Positions 5,596 through 14,829 are shown, numbered from the stretch's first letter. The stretch: DNA of 22,038 bases from an uncultured Sphingomonas sp. (GCA_946482655.1 CAMLSA010000054.1:1-22038); one strand, 5' to 3'. Program-made: numbers and translations. The notes: generated from the letters alone by a model not told the origin.

Positions 5596-6305
5596 CGCAG
5601 GACCAGATCATCGCCTATGTCGATGGTGAGCTTGGGCCGCTCGAAGCGCTGCGCCTCGAGCGCGCGATGGAGGCCGATCCGGCGATCGCCGCCCAAGTCG
5701 AACGCCACCGCAATTTGCGCGAGGCGGTCGCCGGCCATTTCGCGCCTGTGGCCGAGGAGCCGCTGCCTGAAAGACTGAGCGGATTGCTCCACGGGGAGAA
5801 CAATGTCGTCGCTTTTCCCCAGCCCCGCCGGACCGAGAGCCGGTCAGGTCAGGGTGGCCGCTACGCCGCGCTCGCCGCGATGCTGGTCGCCGGGTTGATG
5901 GTGGGGCAGCTTCTGCCGCGCACGGCTTCCGGCCCGATCGGCCAGCAGGGTGAAGTGGTGATGGCGCAGGGCGAGCTCGCCGACGCGCTCGACAGCCAGC
6001 TCGCCTCGGCTCCGCAGGCTTCGCCCTACCGGATCGGGGTCAGCTTCCGCAGCACCGACAACCGCTATTGCCGGACCTTCTCGGCGGCGGCGGGGGCGGG
6101 CATAGGCTGCCATGATGAGCGAGGATGGGCGCTCGAACGCTTTGTCGCGGGTGGGCCGGCCGGACGGGCCGGCGCCTATGCCCAGGCCGCGAGCCCGTCG
6201 GCGGAGATTTCGGCCGCTGCACAGGACATGATGGCGGGCGCTCCGCTTGACTCCCGACAGGAGAAGGAGGCCAAGGCTCGGGGCTGGAGGACGAAGAGGG
6301 GTTGA
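5592..6305 (+). CDS. Membrane-anchored anti-sigma factor
   Basis: This 237-aa protein overlaps the sigma gene by 4 bases (ATGA). Residues 1-50 form the cytoplasmic anti-sigma domain common in sphingomonads (IIAYVDGELGPLEALRLERAM, then AAQVERHRNLREAV). It lacks the HxxxCxxC zinc motif of ZAS-type anti-sigmas, so direct thiol sensing on the cytoplasmic side is unlikely. Residues 91-109 are one membrane span (YAALAAMLVAGLMVGQLLP). The ~125-residue periplasmic part carries two cysteines, Cys160 in RYCRTF and Cys173 in GIGCHDERGW, and ends in a basic tail. It should hold the sigma factor at the membrane until a signal, possibly proteolysis, releases it. The divergent secreted subtilase is an obvious candidate partner, but no cleavage site can be read from sequence. 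Confidence 0.85.
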   Translation: MTQDQIIAYVDGELGPLEALRLERAMEADPAIAAQVERHRNLREAVAGHFAPVAEEPLPERLSGLLHGENNVVAFPQPRRTESRSGQGGRYAALAAMLVAGLMVGQLLPRTASGPIGQQGEVVMAQGELADALDSQLASAPQASPYRIGVSFRSTDNRYCRTFSAAAGAGIGCHDERGWALERFVAGGPAGRAGAYAQAASPSAEISAAAQDMMAGAPLDSRQEKEAKARGWRTKRG

Positions 6306-6310
6306 GCTTA

Positions 6311-6329
6311 CCGTCGGCCCGGCCGACGG
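6311..6329 (+). terminator. Strong GC hairpin after the anti-sigma gene
   Basis: CCGTCGGC (6311-6318) and GCCGACGG (6322-6329) pair perfectly with a 3-base loop, starting 5 bases after the anti-sigma stop. No T-run follows. Position and strength suggest the 3' end of the sigma/anti-sigma transcript. Confidence 0.5.
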
Positions 6330-6343
6330 GCGACGAGTCCATT

Positions 6344-6360
6344 CGTTCCTCATAGGAACG
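6344..6360. promoter_or_regulatory. Inverted repeat upstream of malate synthase G
   Basis: CGTTCC (6344-6349) and GGAACG (6355-6360) are a perfect 6-base dyad around TCATA; it extends to about 9 base pairs if one G-T pair is allowed. It lies 77 bases before glcB in an AT-richer stretch. It could be an operator for a glyoxylate-shunt regulator or a second hairpin ending the upstream transcript. I could not place a convincing -35/-10 pair for glcB. Confidence 0.35.
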
Positions 6361-6437
6361 GATGTTTCAAATATTATCCAGATAGTGTTGAATAAGCGAT
6401 TGGGTTAAGCGGGCCGCTTCCAGACTGCGAGGCGGGA

Positions 6438-8537
6438 ATGACGGCGATGATCGACAAGGCGGGGCTCAAGGTGGCGGAAGTGCTGGTCCGCTTCATTGAG
6501 GATCAGGCGCTGCCCGGCACCGGGATTCCGGCCCAGGCCTTCTGGGCCGGCATGGCAGACATTTACTCGAAATTGGCGCCGGAGAATCGCGCGTTGCTCG
6601 CCCATCGCGATGCGCTGCAGGCGAAGATCGACGCCTGGCATGTCGGGCAGGACGGCAAGCCGCTCAACATGGCCGCTTACAAGGCCTTCCTGAGCGAGAT
6701 CGGCTACCTCGTGCCCGAGCCCGCGCCCTTCGTGGTCGGCTCGGCCAATGTCGACGCCGAGATCGCGATCACCGCCGGGCCGCAGCTCGTGGTCCCTATC
6801 CTCAACGCGCGCTTTCTGCTCAACGCCGCCAATGCGCGGTGGGGGAGCCTTTATGATGCACTCTATGGCACCGACGCGATCCCCGGCGCACCCGCGGGCA
6901 AGGGCTATGATGCAGCGCGCGGTGCGCAGGTGATCGCCTGGGCCAAAGGCTTCCTCGACAAGGCGGTGCCGCTGGCGAGTGGGACCTGGTCGGCCTGGCA
7001 GGGCGGCGAAGCGGCGCTTGCTGATCCGTCGCAGCTCGTCGGCCGCGCGGGCGACAATATGCTGTTCCGGCACAACGGTCTGCACATCGAGGTCGTGATC
7101 GATCGCAGCCATGCCATCGGCAAGGACGATCCGGCGGGGATCGCCGACGTCGTCCTGGAATCGGCGCTCACCACCATCTGCGATCTGGAGGATTCGGTCG
7201 CGGCGGTGGACGCCGAGGACAAGGTCGCAGCCTATACGAACTGGCTCGGGCTGATGAAGGGCGATCTCGAGGACAGCTTCGAGAAGAACGGCAAGCCGAT
7301 GACGCGCCGCCTCAACCCCGACCGCAGCTATACCGCGCCTGACGGCTCCAGCTTCACGTTGCCGGGCCGCAGCGTGCTGCTGATCCGCAATGTTGGCCAT
7401 CTGATGACGACGCCCGCGGTGCTGCTCGGCGACGGTTCGGAAGCGCCCGAAGGTATCCTCGACGCCATCGTCACCAGCCTGATTGCGGTTCACGATCTCA
7501 AGAAGCTCGGCCGCTACCGCAACAGCGCTGCCGGCTCGGTCTATATCGTCAAGCCCAAGATGCACGGTCCGGACGAGGCCGCGCTCACCAACCGGCTCTT
7601 CGACGCGGTCGAGGATCTGCTCGGGCTCGCCCGCCACACGATCAAGGTCGGGGTGATGGACGAGGAGCGCCGCACCTCGGCCAATCTCGCCGCCTGCATC
7701 CACGCGGTGAAGGACCGGATCATGTTCATCAACACGGGCTTCCTCGATCGCACCGGCGACGAGATGCACACCTCGATGCGGGCCGGCCCGATGATCCGCA
7801 AGGGCGACATGAAGACCAGCGACTGGATCGCCTCCTATGAGGATCGCAACGTCCAGATCGGCCTCGCCTGCGGGCTTTCGGGCAAAGCGCAGATCGGCAA
7901 GGGGATGTGGGCGGCACCCGACAAGATGGGCGACATGCTCGCCCAGAAGATCGGCCATCCGAAGACCGGCGCCAACACCGCCTGGGTGCCTTCGCCGACC
8001 GCGGCGACGCTGCACGCGACCCACTATCATCAGGTCGACGTGTTCGCACGCCAGGCCGAACGCAAGGCCGAGCCGGTGGCGAGCCTCGACAAGCTGCTGA
8101 CCATCCCGGTGGCGCGCGGGCAGAATTGGTCCCGCGAGGATGTCCATGCCGAGCTCGACAATAACGCGCAAGGCATCCTCGGCTATGTCGTGCGCTGGGT
8201 CGACCAGGGTGTCGGCTGCTCGAAGGTGCCCGACATCCATGATGTCGGGCTGATGGAGGATCGCGCCACCTTGCGCATCTCGTCGCAGCACATGGCCAAC
8301 TGGCTGCTCCACGGGGTCTGCTCCGCCGCCGAGGTCGAAGCCGCGTTCAGGCGCATGGCCGCCAAGGTCGACGCGCAGAATGGAAGCGACCCGCTCTATC
8401 GGCCGATGGCGGGCAATGAGGATGAAAGCCTTGCCTTTCAGGCCGCCCGTGCGCTGGTATTTGAGGGCGTCGAGCAGCCCAACGGCTATACAGAGCCGCT
8501 GCTCCACCGCTTCAGGCGCCGCGTGAAGGGTTCGTAA
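6438..8537 (+). CDS. glcB: Malate synthase G
   Basis: This 699-aa protein is close to the ~720 aa usual for isoform G. It condenses glyoxylate with acetyl-CoA to malate in the cytoplasm, the second step of the glyoxylate shunt and of glycolate use. Active-site landmarks are all present: Glu251 in [16 protein letters not shown], Arg317 in [11 protein letters not shown], the Mg ligands Glu409 in [13 protein letters not shown] and Asp437 in [13 protein letters not shown] (28 residues apart, as in characterised enzymes), and the catalytic-base Asp608 in [15 protein letters not shown]. The start at 6438 follows GAGGCGGGA directly; ATG 6447 is possible. The gene stands alone: isocitrate lyase and glycolate genes are not in the window. 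It converges on the EF-hand gene with 17 bases between stops. Confidence is very high. Confidence 0.97.
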   Translation: MTAMIDKAGLKVAEVLVRFIEDQALPGTGIPAQAFWAGMADIYSKLAPENRALLAHRDALQAKIDAWHVGQDGKPLNMAAYKAFLSEIGYLVPEPAPFVVGSANVDAEIAITAGPQLVVPILNARFLLNAANARWGSLYDALYGTDAIPGAPAGKGYDAARGAQVIAWAKGFLDKAVPLASGTWSAWQGGEAALADPSQLVGRAGDNMLFRHNGLHIEVVIDRSHAIGKDDPAGIADVVLESALTTICDLEDSVAAVDAEDKVAAYTNWLGLMKGDLEDSFEKNGKPMTRRLNPDRSYTAPDGSSFTLPGRSVLLIRNVGHLMTTPAVLLGDGSEAPEGILDAIVTSLIAVHDLKKLGRYRNSAAGSVYIVKPKMHGPDEAALTNRLFDAVEDLLGLARHTIKVGVMDEERRTSANLAACIHAVKDRIMFINTGFLDRTGDEMHTSMRAGPMIRKGDMKTSDWIASYEDRNVQIGLACGLSGKAQIGKGMWAAPDKMGDMLAQKIGHPKTGANTAWVPSPTAATLHATHYHQVDVFARQAERKAEPVASLDKLLTIPVARGQNWSREDVHAELDNNAQGILGYVVRWVDQGVGCSKVPDIHDVGLMEDRATLRISSQHMANWLLHGVCSAAEVEAAFRRMAAKVDAQNGSDPLYRPMAGNEDESLAFQAARALVFEGVEQPNGYTEPLLHRFRRRVKGS

Positions 8538-8554
8538 ACCGCGTCTCCCCGGTC

Positions 8555-8950
8555 CTACTTCACGAACAACGCCGCCAGCGATTGCTCGGAGACGCTGGCG
8601 ACGCCGTCGCCATTGGCGTCGGCAATGGCGAACAGTTCGAGCGGGCGGCCCTCCGCCTCGCTCAGTGAGATCCGGCCATCACCATTCCCGTCGCTGCGAT
8701 CGAACCAGCTCTTGCCGATCCGGGTAAGCCCGCGCCCGCCGTCGGGCATCCGCGCCTGGACTTCGCGATAGGCAAGGAACTCGTCGCGGCTGATCGATCG
8801 GTTGCCGTTGCCGTCCATGCGGGCGAACTGCTTCTTGACGGTGGAGATCACCTCCGCGCGGCTGATCGGCCGTTCGCCAAGCTGAAGGCCTGCCCGCGCC
8901 GCCGTCCCCGTGGTCAGCGCCAGCAGTGCCGTCAAGATCGCCTTCCTCAT
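8555..8950 (-). CDS. Exported EF-hand protein with three calcium-binding loops
   Basis: This is a 131-aa protein with a signal peptide at residues 1-20 (ILTALLALTTGTAARA before GLQL). Three canonical 12-residue EF loops are readable: 46-57 (DGNGNRSISRDE), 87-98 (DGNGDGRISLSE) and 111-122 (DANGDGVASVSE), each with acidic or Asn ligands at 1, 3 and 5 and Glu at 12. Loop 1 has Arg instead of Gly at position 6, so it may bind calcium less well. Small periplasmic EF-hand proteins are frequent in sphingomonads; calcium buffering or sensing in the envelope is likely, the partner unknown. AGGA lies upstream of ATG 8950. It is downstream of the RND operon on the same strand, but the ~77-base gap and different function argue for a separate unit. 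Confidence 0.9.
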   Translation of the reverse strand: MRKAILTALLALTTGTAARAGLQLGERPISRAEVISTVKKQFARMDGNGNRSISRDEFLAYREVQARMPDGGRGLTRIGKSWFDRSDGNGDGRISLSEAEGRPLELFAIADANGDGVASVSEQSLAALFVK

Positions 8951-9027
8951 GCCTGCCGTCCTGAAATCGATGGCCGCCCATAGAGCGGAACGACTGACCG
9001 GGGGCTGAACGGGATTGCGCCGCCGCC

Positions 9028-10512
9028 TCAGCGCGGCGTCTGGCGCCCGTTCCGGACGCCGACCCCGGGCGGGGGCAGCGTATCGATAAGCTGGTCCCCG
9101 CCCAGCGACTGGTAGAGCGCCACCAGATTCTGTGCCTTGATCAGCCGGGCCGCAACCAGGGTGCGCGCCGCGCCATAGGCGGTCCGCTGCGCATCGAGCA
9201 TGCTCAGATAAGGATCGATCCCTTCGCGGTAGCGAGCATTGGCTAGGAACAGCGAATCGCGTGCGGCGGCATCGAGGCGGCTGCTGGCGGCGAACTGGCG
9301 GTCGATCGTCGCCCGGCGCGCCAGCGCGTCGGAAACGTCGCGAAAGGCAGTCTGAATCGCCTTTTGATAGGCGGTGAGGGCGAGGTCGCGCTGCGCGTTG
9401 ATGTAGCGCAGATTGCCTACCGCGCCGGGGGCGAAGATCGCCTGGGTGGCGGTGGGCGCCACATTCCAGGCGAAGGCGTCGCCCTGGAAAAGATTGGACA
9501 GGCCGGCACTGGCAAACCCGGCGAAAGCGGTGAGCGAGATGTTCGGGAAGAAGGCCGCGCGCGCCGCGCCGATCCGCGCATTGGCGGCGCGCAGGCCATA
9601 TTCGGCCTCGACGACGTCGGGACGGCGCAGCAGGATCGATGAATCGAGCCCCGCGGGCACCTCGGCAAGCTGTCCGTCGATGCTCTCGATCGATGCCGGC
9701 AGCAGATCGTCGCCGATCGGGGCGCCGACGAGCAGCAGGAGCGCATGGCGATCCTGCGCGACGGCGGTTTCCAGGCTGGCCTGATCGGCCTCCGCCTGGG
9801 CCAGGATCGTTTCCGCCTGTCGCAGGTCGGTGCGGGGGGCGACGCCGCCGTTGAGCAGCGAGCGGGTCAAGTCGACGCTCTTTGTCGCGCTGGCGCGGGT
9901 CTCGGTCGCGATCGCAAGAAGGCTGCGGTCCGCCGCAAGGGTCAGATAGGCATTGGCTACGCCCGCGATCAGGCTCAGCCTTGCGCCGCGCTGCGCCGCT
10001 TCGCTGGCGAGATATTCATTGAAGGCGGCGTTGCTCAGGCTGCGGAGGCGGCCGAACAGGTCGATCTCCCAGCCTGCCGAGAGCTGGGCGGTGTAGGTCG
10101 TCCGCCGCCCGCCGGTGCTGGCGCCGTTGCCTGCGTCATTGCCGTTGCTGCTGTCGTCGTTCGAATTGTTGCTCGACCGGGTCCGGTTCGAGCTGTCGCC
10201 GCTACTGTACCCTCCCACACCGACGATCTCGGGCAGCAGCTCGGCCCGCTGGATCGAGACCAGCGCGCGCGCCGAGCGGACGTTGGCGAGCGCGGCCTTG
10301 AGGTCCTGATTGTTGGCAAGCGCCCGATCGATCAGCGCGATCAGCCTGGGATCGCGGAAGACCTCCTGGTAGGTCAACGCCGCTGGCGCCTCGGCTTGTC
10401 CGGCATCGGGCAAAGTGGCGGGAATCGCCGGAGCAGGACGGTGATAGACGGGCTCGAAGCTGCACCCCGCCAGCGGGCACACGACGATCGGAACGGCCAG
10501 CAACAATCTCAT
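9028..10512 (-). CDS. RND efflux outer-membrane channel, NodT family lipoprotein
   Basis: This 494-aa protein starts at ATG 10512, which overlaps the pump stop in ATGA (10512-10509). It begins with a lipoprotein signal (PLAGC, lipidated Cys17) followed by SFEPVYHRPAP, typical of OprM/NodT channels. Two outer-membrane-efflux repeats follow, with DLKAALANVRSARA, WEIDLFGRLR, ANARIGAARAAFFPNISL and a final FLANARYREGIDPYLSMLDAQR. It forms the trimeric outer-membrane duct for the pump encoded upstream. About residues 103-137, in the first barrel loop between GVGGYS and YTAQLSAGW, there is an unusually long Asn/Ser/Asp/Gly-rich insert that should face the outside. It is the third gene of the adaptor-pump-channel operon. 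Confidence 0.94.
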   Translation of the reverse strand: MRLLLAVPIVVCPLAGCSFEPVYHRPAPAIPATLPDAGQAEAPAALTYQEVFRDPRLIALIDRALANNQDLKAALANVRSARALVSIQRAELLPEIVGVGGYSSGDSSNRTRSSNNSNDDSSNGNDAGNGASTGGRRTTYTAQLSAGWEIDLFGRLRSLSNAAFNEYLASEAAQRGARLSLIAGVANAYLTLAADRSLLAIATETRASATKSVDLTRSLLNGGVAPRTDLRQAETILAQAEADQASLETAVAQDRHALLLLVGAPIGDDLLPASIESIDGQLAEVPAGLDSSILLRRPDVVEAEYGLRAANARIGAARAAFFPNISLTAFAGFASAGLSNLFQGDAFAWNVAPTATQAIFAPGAVGNLRYINAQRDLALTAYQKAIQTAFRDVSDALARRATIDRQFAASSRLDAAARDSLFLANARYREGIDPYLSMLDAQRTAYGAARTLVAARLIKAQNLVALYQSLGGDQLIDTLPPPGVGVRNGRQTPR

Positions 10513-13500
10513 TCGGTGGCCACCACATGCTTGCTGCCGAACAGCTTGCGGACGAGCACGAAGAACAACGGTACGAAGAAGATCGCGAGCGCCGTCGCCG
10601 TGGCCATGCCGCCGAGCACGGCGGTACCGATCGCGACTCGCGCCTTGGCGCCCGCACCGGTCGAAATGGCAAGCGGCAGCACGCCGAACATGAAGGCGAA
10701 GCTCGTCATCAGGATCGGTCGGATGCGGATGCGCGCGGCCTCCAGCGCGGCTTCGAGCGGCGTCTTCCCTTCCTTTTCCGCCTGTTCGGCGAACTCCACG
10801 ATCAGAATCGCATTCTTGGCCGACAGTCCCATCGTCGTCAGCAGGCCAACCTGGAAATAAATGTCGTTCTCCAGTCCGCGCAGCATCACCGCGAGCGTCG
10901 CCCCGATCAGCCCGAGCGGGATGACGAGCATCACCGAGAGCGGAATCGACCAGCTCTCGTACAGCGCCGCGAGGCACAGGAACACGACGAGGAGCGACAG
11001 ACCATAGAGCATCGGTGCCTGCCCGCCCGACAGGCGTTCCTGATAGCTGAGCCCGGACCAGGCGATCGAGGTGCCTGGCAGCTTCGCCGCGAGATCGCTG
11101 ATCGCCTTCATCGCATCGCCCGAACTCTTGCCCTCGGCGGCCTGGCCCTGGATTTCATAGGCGGGCAAGCCGTTGAAGCGGTTGAGCACATTGGGCGTCT
11201 GCTCCCAACGCGTTTTGGCGAACGCTGAGAAAGGCGCCATCTGCCCGCTGGTCGAGCGCACATACCAGTTGCCGAGATCCTCGGGGCGACTCCGATAAGG
11301 AGCGTCGCCCTGCGCATAAACGCGCTTGACGCGTCCCCGGTCGACGAAGTCGTTGACGTAGGTGCCGCCCCAGGCGGTCGATAATGTCTGGTCGACCGCG
11401 GCCTGCGATATGCCGAGCGCGCCGACCTTTTCCTGGTCGATGTCGATCGCGAGCGTAGGGGAGTCGTCGAGTCCGTTCTGCCGCACGGCGGAAAGATCCG
11501 GATGGTCGGCCGCCACCTTGAGCAGATCGTCGCGTCGCGCCTTGAAATCCTCACGGCTGAGCCCGCCTGTATTGAGCAGTTCGAGTGTGAAACCGGCCGA
11601 TTGGCCAAGCCCGCGCACGGGCGGGGGGCTGACGACGAATATTCGTGCGTCGCGCACCGAAGACAGCGCCTTTGTCGCGCGCTGGGTCACGGCATCAGCG
11701 CTGTTGTCGGGCCCCTTGCGCTCATCCCACGGCGCAAATCCGAGGAAGCCGCGTCCGGCATTCTGCCCCTGCCCGCCCGGGCTCGTGCCGCTGACGGTAT
11801 AGATGGCGGTGACGTTGGTCTTTTCCTTATCGGCAAAATAGCGTTCGATTTCCTTCGCGACCTCGACCGTGCGGTTCATCGTCGCGCCGGGGGCCAGCGT
11901 ATATTGAAGCTGCGCGAAGCCCTGATCCTCGGTCGGAACGAAGCCGGTCGGCAGACGGAAGAATAGAAAGGCCAGCGCGACGACCACCACCGCGTAGACG
12001 ATCATCGCAACGCGCGCGTGCTCGATCAGGCGCGCCACGCCGTCGCGGTAGCGATCGGACGTTCGCCGAAACCAATCATTGAAGCGCTCGCCATAGCGAT
12101 GAGCGCGACCGAGCACGCCACCCCGGTCGGTCCAGGCTTCCCTGTCGGGACGCTTGAGCAGCGTCGCCGCAAGCGCGGGCGAAAGGATCAGCGCGACGAA
12201 CACCGACAAGATCATGGACGAGACGATCGTCACCGAGAATTGCCGGTAAATCACGCCGGTCGATCCGCCGAAGAAGGCCATTGGCAGGAACACGGCGGAC
12301 AGCACCATCGCAATGGCGATCAGCGCGGTGTTGATCTCGCTCATCGATTTTATTGTCGCCTCGCGGGGAGAAATGTCGGGATCCTCCTCCATTACACGCT
12401 CGACATTCTCGACCACCACGATCGCGTCGTCGACGAGCAGGCCGATCGACAGGACTAGGCCGAACAGTGTCAGCGTATTGATCGAAAAGCCCAGCAGCGC
12501 GAGTATCCCGAAGGTGCCAAGCAGCACCACCGGCACCGCGATCGCCGGAATGAGGGTCGCCCGCCAGCTCTGGAGGAATACGAACATCACGAGCACGACC
12601 AGGAGGATCGCCTCGATGAGGGTGATCACGACCTCTTCGATCGAAAGCCGGATGAACTTCGTCGAATCGTTGACGAACTCATAGCGGTAGCTGGCCGGGA
12701 AGCCCTTCGCCGCCTCGTTGACATAGGCGCGCACCCGTTCGGACGTCTTGAGCGCGTCGGCGCCGGGGGCAAGCTGGATCGCGATGCCGGCGCCGGGATG
12801 CGAATCCATCCGGCCGGTGATGGTATAATTTTCGCTGCCGAGTTCAACCCGGGCGACATCGCGCAGCAGCACCTTCGATCCGTCGGTCTGCGCCTTCACG
12901 ATGATCTTCTCGAACTGTTCGGCCGTCGTCAGCCGTGAGCGCGCGGTGACGATCGCGTTGAGCATCTGCCCGTCGTTGGAGGGCTGCGCGCCGATCTGTC
13001 CGGCGGCGACCTGGCTGTTCTGCGCCTCGATCGCCGCGATGATGTCGCTCGGCATCAGCCCGACCGCCGACAGCTTGAAGGGATCGAGCCAGATCCGCAT
13101 TGCATATTGCGCGCCGAACACATTGAGGTCGCCGACACCGGCTATGCGGCCTATCCCATCCTGCAGGTTCGAAACGAGATAGTCGCTGACGTCGCGATTG
13201 GTCGACTGGTCACTCTCGTCGTACATCGCGACGACCATCAGGAAATCGGCGTTCGATTTGGTGACGACCAGGCCCTGCTGCTGGACCTGCTGCGGCAGAC
13301 GAGGCAGAGCCTGCTGCACCTTGTTCTGAACCTGGACCTGGGCGATGTCGGGATCGACGCCCTTGTCGAAGGTGACAGTGACGGTAACCTGCCCGGCCGA
13401 GCTCGATCTCGCCGAGAAATAGAGCAGGCCGTCGATTCCGGTGAGCTGTTGCTCGATGATCTGGGTAACGCTCGACTCGAGTGTCTCGGCCGACGCCCCG

Positions 13501-13652
13501 GGGTAATTGGCGCGGATATTCACGGCCGGCGGCGCGATGTCGGGATATTGCGACACCGGCAGGCTCAGCACACCGCCTAATCCGGCCAGCATCACGACGA
13601 TCGCGATTACCCATGCGAAGATGGGGCGATCGATGAAGGTGCGCGATATCAT
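10509..13652 (-). CDS. RND multidrug efflux pump, HAE1 family (AcrB/MexB type)
   Basis: This 1047-aa protein is almost the length of AcrB (1049). The start is ATG 13652 (MISRTFIDRPIFAWVIA), the normal N-terminus, 7 bases after the adaptor stop; an open frame reaches 13742 but would overlap the adaptor. It is a proton-driven antiporter of the inner membrane that passes drugs, dyes, bile salts or solvents to the outer channel. Landmarks are the proton-relay Asp408/Asp409 in TM4 (LVLSIGLLVDDAIVVVENV), Lys in TM10 (GLSAKNAILIVEF), porter-domain NIRANYPGASAETLE and the paired FGV-type loop MFGVLPLAIS near TM11. It belongs to the adaptor-pump-channel operon. The substrate range cannot be deduced. 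Confidence 0.96.
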   Translation of the reverse strand: MISRTFIDRPIFAWVIAIVVMLAGLGGVLSLPVSQYPDIAPPAVNIRANYPGASAETLESSVTQIIEQQLTGIDGLLYFSARSSSAGQVTVTVTFDKGVDPDIAQVQVQNKVQQALPRLPQQVQQQGLVVTKSNADFLMVVAMYDESDQSTNRDVSDYLVSNLQDGIGRIAGVGDLNVFGAQYAMRIWLDPFKLSAVGLMPSDIIAAIEAQNSQVAAGQIGAQPSNDGQMLNAIVTARSRLTTAEQFEKIIVKAQTDGSKVLLRDVARVELGSENYTITGRMDSHPGAGIAIQLAPGADALKTSERVRAYVNEAAKGFPASYRYEFVNDSTKFIRLSIEEVVITLIEAILLVVLVMFVFLQSWRATLIPAIAVPVVLLGTFGILALLGFSINTLTLFGLVLSIGLLVDDAIVVVENVERVMEEDPDISPREATIKSMSEINTALIAIAMVLSAVFLPMAFFGGSTGVIYRQFSVTIVSSMILSVFVALILSPALAATLLKRPDREAWTDRGGVLGRAHRYGERFNDWFRRTSDRYRDGVARLIEHARVAMIVYAVVVVALAFLFFRLPTGFVPTEDQGFAQLQYTLAPGATMNRTVEVAKEIERYFADKEKTNVTAIYTVSGTSPGGQGQNAGRGFLGFAPWDERKGPDNSADAVTQRATKALSSVRDARIFVVSPPPVRGLGQSAGFTLELLNTGGLSREDFKARRDDLLKVAADHPDLSAVRQNGLDDSPTLAIDIDQEKVGALGISQAAVDQTLSTAWGGTYVNDFVDRGRVKRVYAQGDAPYRSRPEDLGNWYVRSTSGQMAPFSAFAKTRWEQTPNVLNRFNGLPAYEIQGQAAEGKSSGDAMKAISDLAAKLPGTSIAWSGLSYQERLSGGQAPMLYGLSLLVVFLCLAALYESWSIPLSVMLVIPLGLIGATLAVMLRGLENDIYFQVGLLTTMGLSAKNAILIVEFAEQAEKEGKTPLEAALEAARIRIRPILMTSFAFMFGVLPLAISTGAGAKARVAIGTAVLGGMATATALAIFFVPLFFVLVRKLFGSKHVVATE

Positions 13653-13659
13653 ATGTGGC

Positions 13660-14829
13660 TCAGTTTTTTCGGCCCTGGCCGCCGTCTCTGCCCTTGGGGG
13701 CCTGCGGCGACGATCCTGCTGGGACGGCGCGGATCGGCACACCGGCCTCGATCCTGCCCAGCCCCTCGACGATCACCTTGTCCCCGTCCTTGAGGCCGTT
13801 CGTCACCAGCCAGTTGGCGCCCACGGTGCGTTCAGCGGTGACGGTGCGCATGATCGCCTTGTCCTCGGGGCCGACAAGCATGACCGTCGCCTCGCCCCTC
13901 GGGTTGCGCGAAAGACCGGCTTGGGGAACGAGGATCGCGTTTTTCACGATGCGTTGCGACAAGGTCGCGCGGACATACATGCCGGGAAGGAGCAGCCCCT
14001 GTGGATTGGGGAAACGCGCCCGCAACGTCACCGTGCCGGTCTGCGGGTCTACCATCGCTTCGGCGAACTCGAGCCGGCCCGGGAAGCCATAGGTGCTGCC
14101 GTCCTCGAGCTTGAGGCTGACCGTCGCCGCCGCCGGCACCGCGCCGCCGCCGGCCAGCTGCCGCCGGAGCGCGAGCAGCTCGGCGCTCGACTGCTGAATA
14201 TCGACGAAGATCGGATCGAGCCGCTGGATCGTGGTCAGTGGTTCGGCCTGGCCCGCCGAGACCAGCGCGCCGGTGGTGACCAGCGAGCGGCCGATGCGTC
14301 CGCTGATCGGCGCGGGGACGTTGGTGAAGCGTAGGTTGATCCGCGCGGTCTCGACTTGGGCGGCGTTCTGCGCCACGGCGGCCGACGCCTGCTTCGCCGC
14401 TGCGGCGGCGTCGGTATAGTCCTGCTTGCTGACCGCCTCGATCTGCGCCAGCGGCTTAAACCGATCGGCCCTGGCGGTGGCCGACTCCCGCTGGGCACGC
14501 GCATTTTCGAGATTGGCCGTCGCCTGGTGCAGCGCCGCGCGGTAGAGGCTGGGATCGATCTGGTAGAGCGTCTGCCCGGTCCGGACGATGCCGCCTTCGG
14601 TGAACAGCCGCGCCTTGATCACGCCCGATACCTGCGGGCGCACCTCGGACATCTCGAACGCCGTGGTGCGCCCCGCCAGCTCGACGAACAGCGGCACGGA
14701 CTCGGTCTTCACCACCACGAAACCCGCTTCGGGCGGCGGCGGCATGGGTTTCTCTTTCGAGCAGCCGAGCAGCAGGCCGCACGAGGTGACAACGAGCCAG
14801 AGGCCCCGGCCTGCCAACGGGTTCTTCAT
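13660..14829 (-). CDS. RND efflux periplasmic adaptor lipoprotein (AcrA/MexA type)
   Basis: This 389-aa protein reads from ATG 14829, preceded by GAAGG at a good distance. It starts with a lipoprotein signal ending LLLGC (Cys23), so it is anchored in the inner membrane. The order of parts is as in AcrA: a first lipoyl half (EVRPQVSGVIKARLF, EGGIVRTGQTLYQID), a coiled-coil hairpin (about residues 90-165, Ala/Gln-rich), a second lipoyl half (NVPAPISGRIGRSLVTTGALV), a beta-barrel (FVDIQQSSAELLALRRQL) and a membrane-proximal domain ending GLGRIEAGVPIRAVP. It links pump and channel. It is the first gene of the operon; its promoter must lie in 14830-15028, where dyads are present. No TetR/MarR-type regulator gene is adjacent in the window. 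Confidence 0.95.
   Translation of the reverse strand: MKNPLAGRGLWLVVTSCGLLLGCSKEKPMPPPPEAGFVVVKTESVPLFVELAGRTTAFEMSEVRPQVSGVIKARLFTEGGIVRTGQTLYQIDPSLYRAALHQATANLENARAQRESATARADRFKPLAQIEAVSKQDYTDAAAAAKQASAAVAQNAAQVETARINLRFTNVPAPISGRIGRSLVTTGALVSAGQAEPLTTIQRLDPIFVDIQQSSAELLALRRQLAGGGAVPAAATVSLKLEDGSTYGFPGRLEFAEAMVDPQTGTVTLRARFPNPQGLLLPGMYVRATLSQRIVKNAILVPQAGLSRNPRGEATVMLVGPEDKAIMRTVTAERTVGANWLVTNGLKDGDKVIVEGLGRIEAGVPIRAVPAGSSPQAPKGRDGGQGRKN

Noticed and set aside
6405..8507. 700-codon open frame on the minus strand, antisense to malate synthase G
   Set aside because: It mirrors glcB almost exactly, has an Arg/His/Asp-rich composition without a recognisable domain, and is the expected by-product of GC-rich codon use.
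9745..10860. 371-codon plus-strand frame across the channel/pump junction
   Set aside because: It overlaps two well-supported efflux genes and has no recognisable features.
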